Shown here piece by piece: positions 28,730 to 40,100 of a DNA stretch of 64,000 bases. Numbering within the stretch: the stretch's first letter is position 1; the number at the start of each line of letters is the position of its first letter. The notes beneath the pieces are model-generated. The model worked only from the letters and a program-made list of their open reading frames with translations. It did not search any database and was not told the origin of the DNA. The DNA is from Hofstenia miamia (taxonomy: Eukaryota > Xenacoelomorpha > Acoela): the NCBI GenBank assembly GCA_004352715.1, contig SCFE01000108.1, positions 85,063 through 149,062 on the forward strand, written 5' to 3'. The position numbers and the translations under genes are program-made.

Positions 28730-29134
28730 TCAAATGATTTTTGGTAGTACAAGTTTCTCAAACGTAAGATTTCTTATATAAGGATTTCCACTACATCGTT
28801 TAATTTCATCAACTGGAGTATATGTAAGATCAATTTTTTCAATATTTTTTGATGAGCTCATAGACCCTAAATTCATTTGCATCTGAAGATTGTAGTCATT
28901 GCTAACACTAGCATCTTCGATTGCTAACTCAGATATTTCCATTGCAATATTTTTAAACCTCTCTTTATAATTGCTGTTTTCTAAAGCATGCAGATGTAAG
29001 TCCAATAAAGTCGGTTTTTTCTTTCTGTATTCTGTTAATCCCTTATGTGACTTTTTATCGCTAGAATCAGACAGCGATTTTCTTCCATCAAGTGTAGCTT
29101 TTGCAGTTTGAGCTCTGCTTGCAGGACTTCTTTT
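28730..29134 (-). CDS. Unknown gene, terminal exon
   Basis: Acceptor atatttcag, begins KRSPASRAQTAKATLDGRKS in phase 0 and ends LPKII-stop. 134 codons. Confidence 0.62.
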   Translation of the reverse strand, partial: KRSPASRAQTAKATLDGRKSLSDSSDKKSHKGLTEYRKKKPTLLDLHLHALENSNYKERFKNIAMEISELAIEDASVSNDYNLQMQMNLGSMSSSKNIEKIDLTYTPVDEIKRCSGNPYIRNLTFEKLVLPKII

Positions 29135-32100
29135 CTGAAATATAAATTTCATGAATACTTGTATGTCATAGGAAATATGAAGGAATCTAAGTATATTACG
29201 AAATACCACTGTACTAAATAACCAACCAAATACAAAAATGCCACTGAAGGCATTGCTAAGTGAAAAAATACTTGCAAATCAATCTTAAATTCATGAGAAT
29301 CAATTTTGCATTTGTGGTATAAACTTTAATATAAAATTAGTTAAACTAAATTTTACTTTCATTTCGATCTATTATGCAACTTATTTTTAACTACACACAA
29401 TTGTGAATCTACCGACACAAAATCTTTTTACATTATTGACATAGGATGACTTTCTAAAATAACTAGTTACAGAACTTAAGTTGGTTGTGACTCATATCTT
29501 ATTGAAGCTATGCCATAATTCGAAAATTTAGGAAGAATAAAATTTTTAGAAATAATGTAAATGTCAAACAAACTTTTCAAAGTGTGAAGTTGAGTTTTGT
29601 TAATGTAGCATAGATTTAATTTTGTAGTGAGTCAAACGAATGCTTTTTTTTATATCATGAGCAGGAGCTATTCAGATAGCGTAAAATGATAAATGGAAAT
29701 TTTAAATTAGGTCAAAACTACAATAATTTATCTCTAACTTCCATTCATATTTTAAAAATATGATTACAATGATTTGAAGTGTTATTGTATTGTTTACAGA
29801 AACAATTGTAATTTACTAAATAGCATATTTTAATTACATCAGTGAAACTTGCACTTTGTTTAAAATAACTTATTATGTATTTTGAATTTTCACACAATGA
29901 ATTGCAAAAAAAATTCATTTGTTTTAGTAAAAAAGTTGCATAGCAATCCATAGAATAGCTACTTTATGTAATGTACATAACTATTCCATTTCTAAGAGTG
30001 AATATATTTAATTTCATAACACATGGTTAACAATAATCGAATTAGTTTATTTTCAATATATTATATATTAAGAACAAATGGTTTTTTAGATATATGAGGA
30101 ACACAATGGGTTAGATCAGCGTTAACACTAAAGCTTGGTTAATCCATTTTTGTAACATGGGGGTTGCTTCCGCCACTGTGAACTTTTTTTAAGTATAAGC
30201 TTTTTGAACACTCTGATATGTCTGTGCTTTCCTGACTTTTACTTTTGTAAATTGAAAAACATTCTAACTAAATTTGAAGCATTTTCACCCAGCCGTTTTC
30301 TTGCTATAGGACTTTGTCAGCAATATTTTCAAAATTTTTATTTTGCCAAGTTGTGTTTTCACATTTCGACATTTTATATCTGTTGTTTGTCAACTCACAA
30401 AGATTATAAAACCTAGCCTATTGAAGGACTTCAAAAGTTCAAAAAATCACAAATTTAAAATGGTGACATCATCGGCACATTGACGTCATTAACTATCCAA
30501 TGGCCTCATGTAGCGGAAGGATTGTTTTACAACGTACAAAAATGCATACAAAAATTTTTATTGAGAAATAGGCGGCCGAATGAACCCCATGTGGTTTCAA
30601 TAGACAAAAATATCCTGTAGCAAATAGAGTTAAATTAAAATGTCGAGATAGTGGACAATTAGAAGAATGAGATTTAGGAACTTTTGAATTTTATATGTGT
30701 CTAGCTGCTAAAAAATGGTCTTTAAACCGATCCTATGAACAGATTTGTCGCAGTATTCTACATAGCTTACAAATTTTGCTTTTTGGAGCATTCAAAATAG
30801 CCTTCATAAAATGCTTAGGAATGCTCCACCATTCAGGCAGTAATTTTTAAATTTAAACTAGTTGCTGTATCAAGCAGAATATAATTTACTTTACCTTTGA
30901 AAATACTATAAATCTTTTTCAACTGTTTTAAGATGTCAAGATTTATAATATAGTTAGAATTGTTATCTAAAATTTACTGAATTCTTCACATGTTTTTGTC
31001 GAATTTGGGAAACTGATGTAGATGGTCTCATTTCGACAGTGCCAAAGTTATTGGTTGCTAGCATAACAGATGCTCGTCTTTCTAACATCGATGTATAGGA
31101 GTCGTCTTTGGCTTCACCAATAGATGTGTTGAACCCTTCTCTTTCTCTAGATCGTAAGTTTATTTCCATTTCTTTATCTCCAATAATTTTAGCATGCACC
31201 ATTAGAGACCTAAGTAGTTGACAATTCCCATTTGTAATATAAATTTGAATATAATATGAAATTTATTAAACCACTTTAAAGTTGTCATTAAGAACAGCAA
31301 AGATTAACAGAATAACATGAAGAGTACCCCACATTAGCTACGCCACTGATTGCTGTTATAAAAATCAACATAAACAATATCAAGGATGAAACGAATATTA
31401 TGCAATTACATATATTCATCTTAGTATGTTCATTAATATAAACAATCAGTGCGTTCTATTTCACCGCAGGTTGGATCTAAAAGTTGTAATATATTTGCTT
31501 TCGGTTCTTTACTGTAACGTAGACATCTATGAATAACAGTAATTTTCAGCTAAGCATTCTAGAGTATATTACAATACAAATGTAACAATAAATCAAATGA
31601 AACAAAAGCTAATTTTACAAGTCAATTATTTGATGTGAACGCATCGTTCTGTAACATCCAATTGAGCGAATTTGATGGTGTTAACACAAAAGAGACTACC
31701 ATTTGTCACATCCAAATATTTATGATGCGATGAACCTCTATGCTAATCATATAAACTTTTCTAACGTCTCATTGAACAAGACATTAAAGACAAGCATTTT
31801 GTTTACAAGTAATGACCTGATTGTTCTAATATATTAATCCGAAATGTTCCAAGTTTACCCTAATAACGGCTCGTTATAAATCTAATTAATAGTGTCCCAT
31901 AAGATGGATTCTGAGAATGCAAATAGCATGTTGATTGAAGATTCCAATATAGCTATTGCTAAATCCGACACTACAATGCCTCAATTGAACATCTTCCAAG
32001 ATTTTTTTTCGTATTTACAGGCATACGATATATTATGTTATAATTCCCAGATTATTTCCAATAAAATGTCTCAATGAACTTAAGCAACGACTTAGTTAAT

Positions 32101-32427
32101 TGAATTAACTATACATATATTTAGGAATCATTCAGATATTAGCTGAAACATATTTTTTAAACGACAATAATAATTCATAAAAAACAATATATATTTTTGA
32201 AAACGATAATTATATTACATTTAATTCTTTAATAAACACAATGTATAAAGGAGGATTTCGTACCATTTTAGACGATTTTGAAAATTTCTGTATGCAATTT
32301 TCTGTTCTGCTCGAATTCTTGAGATTACGAACTGTTCTCGCTTTGTAAGAAATTCTTTATCACGATTCAATAGCATTTCTAGTTTTGCATTGACGTAGTA
32401 TACCATTGGACTTCTCTCTGATCCCAT
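28730..32427 (-). CDS. Three-exon gene of unknown function (about 266 aa)
   Basis: Minus-strand exons 32264-32427 (or longer upstream), 30978-31209 and 28730-29134 join with consistent phases (2 then 0), GT donors and AG acceptors. The start chosen is the ATG at 32427 (MGSERSPMVYYVNAKLEML). The frame stays open another 25 codons upstream (to about 32502), so an earlier exon may precede it. The N-terminal part is rich in charged, helix-prone residues (LNRDKEFLTKREQFVISRIR). The middle has Ser/Thr-rich and basic stretches (SLSDSSDKKSHKGLTEYRKK), and the end is LTFEKLVLPKII-stop. No signal peptide, membrane segment or known domain is visible. I do not recognise the family. Confidence 0.6.
30290..30610 (+). 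repeat. Diverged interspersed repeat, copy 1
   Basis: Shares an ordered series of strings with 43030-43330: a paired gacatcat / gacgtca motif, ggattgtttta-caacgta, and aaaatttttattg. It lies in the intron of the unknown minus-strand gene. No coding potential seen. Confidence 0.45.
30978..31209 (-). CDS. Unknown gene, middle exon
   Basis: Acceptor ctacttag, donor TCA|gtaaat. It supplies the last base of a Trp codon split with the upstream exon and then reads SLMVHAKIIGDKEMEINL and SMLERRASVMLATNN. Confidence 0.62.
32264..32427 (-). CDS. Unknown gene, first recognised coding exon
   Basis: Donor AAATG|gtacga (phase 2). The coding phase matches the next exon exactly, which is the main support for the model. 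A possible upstream acceptor (atcggacag, about 32475) would extend the exon. Confidence 0.55.
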
Positions 32428-32502
32428 TTTGTAAAGAATGATAGTATTAGTAAATGACGTTTTGCCAAAGTTCTGTCCGATAAAATTACCGTTAAAGAGC
32501 AA

Positions 32503-34883
32503 AATCTCACACGCTTAAAGTTTTATTGGTGTAATGTTTGACGAGAGATATTCATAAAATATATATGTTAAATTTTGCTGCGCATATGTTAGTACTGGTA
32601 AATAACTAGTGCTAAACATATTAGATTAGCATATATTTTACTTAACCCGAAACAACCCATGTAATTTTTTCTATAATAATTTCTTAACGCTCATAACTTA
32701 CTATGCATTAAGGATATCTAAAATCTGAAAACCTCTGGATAGAAACGAATTTTGAAGCTGGGCATGGCGCGCCTGCACCATTTTCAGAAAAAAATATTTG
32801 ACCGTAGTTGTCGCTGCCATGCGATTTAGTCTGCTTTATTATCTGAACACTACAGGGTTAGAATAGCTGGGAATCGAGGCTCCTATAAAATTGTTTTCTT
32901 ACTCAATGTACCAGTATACTGATTGAATTCATACGTGATGCATTTAATTTATAAATCTTTAATGTATATATATATATCTATATATATATATATATTTCCC
33001 ATTGTTGTATTTATAAAATGCCGACGACTTCAGAAATATTGGAGTAGCATCTTCCTAAAAGGCTTTTTGTTAATTGTTGACGTGCGTTTGATATTTTATG
33101 AAGAATATTCTCTCAGTAGTGAACAATTGGGTATAATCATTATGCTTAAGAAAAGCAATGCAAAGAAAACAACACATTTTGTGTTCAACAGTACATCATG
33201 TTAAGCACCGTTGAGTCGTTCCCCTATTTGCTTGATGGGAAAAACGTGAGACACTCTATGTTGAATGAAAAGCTTAATTTTTGTTGAGGTGTTGAGGGTG
33301 AGAGTTATAGTTTTGAAAAATTCTGAGGAAAAAAAGTTTTACAACCATATTAGCTTCCTTTGAATGTCAAAAGAATCAAAATCTTGTTATTATTCAGAAC
33401 TTAGACTTAGTTGTTCACTGCTTGGAGCATCTGATGCTGTTAGCAACTCAAGTTGACTGACAGGGGACCCATTATGGTGTATTTACATATATACTGCTCT
33501 ATTAAAATTAGCTATGTAGGAAGAAAGTAGAACCACATGCAATTCAAAGTAATATAAATGTGTAAAATTTAGAGGTTTACCACTTAGGCAGGAACTTTAA
33601 GTATGAGAAGCATTTGAAAGCCTTAGCAAAAATGCATTGAAAAATGTTAGTAAATTCATGTACTTCAAACACAGGAATTATTTTTCTCAGAAATTTTCAT
33701 TATAACGAGGAAGCACATTTATTCATAAATTTGTCCAAATTACAGACATCTAAACTTCCTAATAGGATTGGAGAAAATTGTTTGAGAATGTGGACAAAAC
33801 GATTTGTGCATTTAAGTCACGATAGGATATTTAGGATTAAAGGAATCTCGGTATATAAATTTCATCTCAAGTCATTTCAACTATGTCTCTTCATACTTAG
33901 CCCATATATAAACCAAAAATTTCAGGTACAACTAAATTTGGCTATCAAAGTAGCAGTAAATAATCTTAGATTTAATAAGATTAATGAATACAGAAAAATC
34001 TCAAACGTATTTCTAATTTCCACAGTGCTGTATGTATATAAATGTCCTAACGACGTTCTTCAAAGTAATTTACAACACTTTCCTATATAGTAAAAATGAT
34101 TTTTTTACTGCAAAAAAAATTAATAAGCAAAGAAAGAACAAATATAGTTGAACCAATTAGGTATAAAAAGCGAATAATGAAAAACTAATTTCTAAACACA
34201 GCTATAGATAGCAAATAGATTAAAAAACCTTAAGTTTGATATTAAAAAATAAATTTATACGCATAATATAAAAGGACTGAAATTGCGATTTTATAAATTT
34301 TACAATCCTGATTACTCTATTAATTGAAACTAACATCCCATAGCCCAAGTTTAACATTATTATTTGCAAATACTTCTTGTTTTTTTATTTTATTTTGTTT
34401 TGAATTTCTTTTATTGACGTTTTCAGAAATGTTATCAGCATTCTATTATTTTTCAATTTCTGAATATACATTTTTCTTCTTCAAAATATGTTACCTATCA
34501 ATGCTCTGAAAAAGGATACTTATTCAATTGTAAGAGATTTTCAGCATTATTGGACAACACCATTAGAGTATGTTGTTACTAAGAATTGCCCGAATACTTC
34601 TTAAAAAACTTTCGAATATTCGTAGTAAGAGTGTATTTGTGAGATTCTATTTTCTTTATTTTTTAGTAATTATAAATAACAATAGCCGTGAACTAAAACA
34701 TTAAGTATATCAATAGCAAGTCAGTCTACGTAGTGAAGGCCATTACCATTGCTCTGTTATTGTCACTGAGTCTTGAACTAACAGACAAAAAATTTGAAGT
34801 AATGAATGTTTAGAAAAATCATATATAGACATTTTTCACACAAATACACAATTTATGTAAATTTGAGAAATTGAAAAAAAATT
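32503..34883. other. Intergenic stretch, nothing recognised
   Basis: Contains a (TA)n run at about 32963-32995 and an AT-rich 148-codon open frame at 33644-34090 with no recognisable domain. No feature is supported. Confidence 0.5.
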
Positions 34884-36010
34884 GGGGGCTGAGATAAGAT
34901 AAGAGAATCTTTATTCAGATAAATGTTAACAATTAAATAACTGATAATTTATCTGAATAGCGTCATTAAATTCACAAAAATACATATATACAATGCACAT
35001 AAATTACAAAAAAAAATCTTGCAGGCTATGGATAAATTACTATAGTGTTATTTTAATAACGAGTTATAATATAGTCATTGTTATAAAATTGGTGTTTTAG
35101 CCATGATTTTCCAGCAATATATTTTTGCTTAAGCAAGATTGTTAAATGCTGTTTAAAAGATTTCAATTTTTAAAATTTTTTTAATTTCTTTAGGTAGTGA
35201 ATTCCAGGTTCGAATGGCAACATTAATGAAGGATTTCTTTAAAACGTTTTTCTTATACATAACACATGTAAAAAGCTTTGATCTTGAATTCTGTTTATGA
35301 GTAAATCCCGGGATTTTAATCGTATTATAAGGTGGTAGATTTCTGATTAGCTTGAAGAATGTCAGAAGGGTATTCAATATAACCAGTTGTTTTGGAAAAA
35401 GAATTGACCTAGAAGTGTACTGTTTGGTTTTCGATGAGTTTTTCGTTGTGATATTTAATGCCCATCTTAATTGAATATCAAGTTTTTAATTAAGGTGACT
35501 AATGATGAAAGCATGGAAGAATTGAATTTGGTGGTAATTGCCTAACTACTAGTGTCATACTTTTTATACCTATAGCTAATTTTCTAAATATTAAATTCAC
35601 GTGACTTTGAGTCAATAGTTACTCCTAGGTACTTGAAAGTGTCCACAATAGGAACATTAATATTATTTACATTTAAAGTCACTGCAGAAACTTTTATTCG
35701 GCTGCAAAATACAAAATTCTGTTTTAGCTTCATTAATATTTAACTTGTGCATACAAAAGTATTTTGACAATTTGTTACAATTCAATTCTAAGTATTCCGC
35801 TGCTAGGTGCATTGAGAATTATCGCTGAAAATGCAAGTGTCATCCTCATATTGGATTAAGTTGCAATTAGTTATAGAATGCATGTCATTTACATAAATAC
35901 TAAAAAGAAGAGGACCTAGAATCGTACCTTGAGGCACCCCATTGTAAACCGGTAACCATTCCGAAAAATATCATTTAATTTAACTCTTTGGAATCTTTGA
36001 TTGAGATAAC
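34884..36010 (-). pseudogene. 5'-truncated LINE with RT motifs
   Basis: The minus strand preserves NGVPQGTILGPLLFSIYVND (RT block B), QYEDDTCIFSDNSQ (the catalytic YxDD box, with Glu at x), FKYLGVTIDSK and the C-terminal RTWNSLPKEIKKI. The 3' end carries an aataaagattctcttatctt tail. Stops and frameshifts are present. The sequence is a different LINE family from those at 20.0-27.7 kb, which have IDIKKAFDNV. Confidence 0.85.
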
Positions 36011-37131
36011 AAGCAATCATGCGTCAATTATTTTTTTCCATATTTTATGTTGGATGAAGATAACAGGGCGGCTTTAGAAAATAGTTGTCCTCTTTCAAAG
36101 TTATCAAGGGAAGCCAATTTTCTTATAAAAATAGTAATCTTGTTATTAATTAATTACGGGTTAAATAAACAGTTTAAGAATTATAACGATGGATGTAGAA
36201 ATAATTTAACCATTTTATATTTGACAAAATGAATTTTTTCTTTCTCAAAATGTTTTTAAGAATAACGTAAATAAATGCAAAATTATCAGGAGACTTTAGT
36301 AAGCCATCAATAAAAATAATCATAATATATCTTAGCAAATATCGATTTGCAATTTTTCGTCAATTTTTTGGACAGAATTAATTGCTAAGTACGCATTGAT
36401 TATTATAGTAACTGAAATTAGAAGCAGGTGCTTTATTTTAAACATTAAGCATACAAACTGGTGAGATGAATCACATAGTCGATGCCAACTAGCTAGCACA
36501 TTGCTAGCGACTAATTAGTAAGTCGTTTTCTAAATATACATAAAAACTGAAGCTATGTATATCTTCCCTGTGTATTCTATGTCCAAAAGTGGCTATGTTT
36601 ATGCAAATGATTTATATATAAAGGACCAGCTTCAAAATTTTGATAGTAATTTTTGATATAAAGAATTGCTCAAACGCTTAATCATAAATTTGGCTTTTGA
36701 GTGTACTTTTTCATATGAATTTTATCCTCAAATTTATTTTTTCATAATAAATACAAAAATTATGCACAAGATTTAAAGCTTCTCGTATCTAGAAAATATT
36801 TTTGTTTGGTAATTGCAATATTACAGAATTAAGAAAATGAACTTCTTTCATGTACAGTATAAATTAGGATCTCAGTGCACAAAGAATTGAATACGAAACC
36901 ATCTTTGAATGCCGCATTGCCATGAGAAAAATTATAATTTTCAGATATTTGAGATTTTCTAACAATGAGCCATACAATGAAATGCAATAATTGCTGGTAA
37001 AATTTACTAAAGGCAAAATATTTATTATTCTCAATTTTTCAATTGTAGTAATTCAATTTACATAATTTTTTAGGTGATTGAAATTTCATTGCTTTGTTTA
37101 AGTGTGATTTCTTAGCAATTGAATTTTTAGA
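36011..37131. other. Region upstream of the NWD-like N-terminal gene
   Basis: AT-rich sequence with no exon recognised. The promoter of the 37132 gene presumably lies here. The poor frames at 36047-36232 are not supported. Confidence 0.45.
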
Positions 37132-37182
37132 ATGAGTACATCAAAGGATTATACATTTCAAGAACCTAAGTGGGCTCTTAAG
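37132..37182 (+). CDS. NWD-like gene, first coding exon
   Basis: ATG at 37132, 17 codons to TTAAG|gtaggg, phase 0. It is short, and the start could lie further upstream. Confidence 0.6.
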
Positions 37183-40100
37183 GTAGGGGAGATTTAATGT
37201 TCTTATAACACTTTCTTTCCCTAGAAAACTCTGTTTGTACCTCCAACATCAAATGCTCATGCTAGACCAGAAGATCTGTTCAAGTTAAATGAAATTGGTA
37301 AGAAGAATATAAATTTAATTTCAGGTCTAGCCATTTTAGATAAACAGAACGTATTTCTTAGTAAGTAATGTCAGTTAGTAATCCCAAAATCCTTCATTGC
37401 AGGAACTTAATTGCTTTACTAATGATTCCTTAAAAATTAAGATACAAGCAGTTCCTGCGTTTAACAGAATCTGTCATAATATCCATTGTCATTACCACGT
37501 GAAATAACGTTTATTAGATAGTGCTTATACATAGATTAATGTTTCAAATACTAATTTGTAAATCATTTACTTACCTACTATATTCTTCATTTGGTTTAAT
37601 TTAAATGTGTGGAAACTGTAATATAAATTTTTTAAAGGCTAAAGGCTAGAAAGATACTATATACCGATTATATTGTTACTACAATACTCATTAGAACAAC
37701 CTGAATAAAAACATCGCTGTTTGAAAATATTTTATAATTTATTTAAGAAATGAGTGGATTTGTAATTCATGACACATTCAAAACCTTGATTATATCTTTC
37801 CATTTATAGGTAAATGCTAATAGTTATCCTTGTTATTTGAAACACTGAAGTCGTAAAGGAAGAAAATACGTTTTTAACTTTCTATTGAAAAAGTTTTGCT
37901 TAATAAATGTAAGGTAATACTAATGGACTTTCTCTGAAATGTTATGCCAATAAATTATTAAATACTTTATGAACAGATCTTAGTGCCTTTATAGAATTAC
38001 ATGTATTCAAATTTGAACTTTCCACAAAACCTATTGAAAAAAATATTGAAATTTTGCTTTAATCAAATATTTTTTGATATTCAACATTGATTTTAGTTCG
38101 ATTTCACAACAGCTCTATCCAATAAACTAATTTTAAAAGTTATAAATCACTAAGGGATTGGCAGTATTCATAATTTTTAGAAATTGGCTTAATAATATTT
38201 AAGGGTTATGTATATATGTAGCTATATAAATCAAGTTAATTCAATCTATAAATAAACTGCCTATAATATGAAAAAATAATATTACGAAAAATTTCGTCAA
38301 CTATCTGCTAAGACACTATTAAGAAATGGTAATGTAATTTATTCCCTTTCTAGCAAGATATTGTAGCAACAGTTACTGATAATCTTAGTAATTTCTTCTG
38401 CCAAAAACATTAAAAAAATATATCATTTAAACTCAGAAGCAGCTCTTACAACACAATTCCTTTACATGTATATTAACGTTTCGATGACAGCTGCCATCAC
38501 TTAAAAATTTGTTCTCCGGATCCTCACTCCATCTAAATAAGTGCTTGATTGATATCATTTTGAAATTTGCGTTAACGGTGCCTGTTAAGTACCATATAAT
38601 TTTGTACTTATAATATTTAGTTTCTGTATCTGGAAACTTGACAGAACAGCCAACCACAACTGAAAAAAGAACGAGTCTTCTATAATTGGGTATTTCAATA
38701 TTTTTTAACAAATTATGTTTTGTTAGATATAAGTTCATGTCCAAACCGCCTAAGAGAACCCAAAAAGCCAATTACTCAATGTTAGGTGCATTAGCATTTT
38801 AATAATTCTAAATAATATATATTTTTTTGCAACATTGACACTGCACTTACCATGAACGAAAAAGGGCTAGACCACTTTAAATTAAACTTGGCCATGTTAT
38901 ATAAAATATAATAAGTAGCACTGAATATCTAAAAGGCATTTGTGAGTACGAGTAATAAATTGTTTAATTGCAAATGTTTTAAAATTTATCAAATTTCGGT
39001 GTTATTCAAAACGCACATCAAAAGGACAATACATATAAAAAAACCCTCATATTACTTTAGTATGTTCTAGGCCCTCAGTCTTGGACGTTTTTTGAATTTC
39101 TTTAGCCCTTTGCCTAAATAATGATAATACAGAAGAAATTATTGCAGACTTATGTATTTTAATATCAAACTCGAGTAGTTAGTTATAAAATTACTTTGTT
39201 TTATCAGCATTACTTTATCATTTTATTCATTATATAGAAATGGAGTTGACAAGCTAATTTTCAGAAAATTCAAAAAATTTGGTACCAAAATTTCCTCAAC
39301 ATTTTAAATACAACTTGTCGTTTTCCAGTTGCCGTATTGATGCTATAAATTTGTCGTTTAATTTTAGATAATAAATATTACTGCGTCATTCGTTTCCAAT
39401 AAAATTCATTGTTTATCACATAAAAGGTATAACAAATCGTGCTTCATTTATTCGGTCACGATTCAGGGATATTTACAATAGAGATGCTATACACTTTGTT
39501 CAGTATCACTTCACTATTATATATAATATATATATATATATATNNNNNNNNNNNNNNNNNNNNNNNNNNNNNNNNNNNNNNNNNNNNNNNNNNNNNNNNN
39601 NNNNNNNNNNNNNNNNNNNNNNNNNNNNNNNNNNNNNNNNNNNNNNNNNNNNNNNNNNNNNNNNNNNNNNNNNNNNNNNNNNNNNNNNNNNNNNNNNNNN
39701 NNNNNNNNNNNNNNNNNNNNNNNNNNNNNNNNNNNNNNNNNNNNNNNNNNNNNNNNNNNNNNNNNNNNNNNNNNNNNNNNNNNNNNNNNNNNNNNNNNNN
39801 NNNNNNNNNNNNNNNNNNNNNNNNNNNNNNNNNNNNNNNNNNNNNNNNNNNNNNNNNNNNNNNNNNNNNNNNNNNNNNNNNNNNNNNNNNNNNNNNNNNN
39901 NNNNNNNNNNNNNNNNNNNNNNNNNNNNNNNNNNNNNNNNNNNNNNNNNNNNNNNNNNNNNNNNNNNNNNNNNNNNNNNNNNNNNNNNNNNNNNNNNNNN
40001 NNNNNNNNNNNNNNNNNNNNNNNNNNNNNNNNNNNNNNNNNNNNNNNNNNNNNNNNNNNNNNNNNNNNNNNNNNNNNNNNNNNNNNNNNNNNNNNNNNNN

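Noticed and set aside
31892-32077. Plus-strand frame beginning with MDSENANSMLIED
   Set aside because: Protein-like start, but it lies antisense in an intron and has no good donor or partner exon.
33644-34090. 148-codon plus-strand frame in the intergenic stretch
   Set aside because: Length is not exceptional for AT-rich sequence, and I see no motif; residual LINE coding could not be shown.
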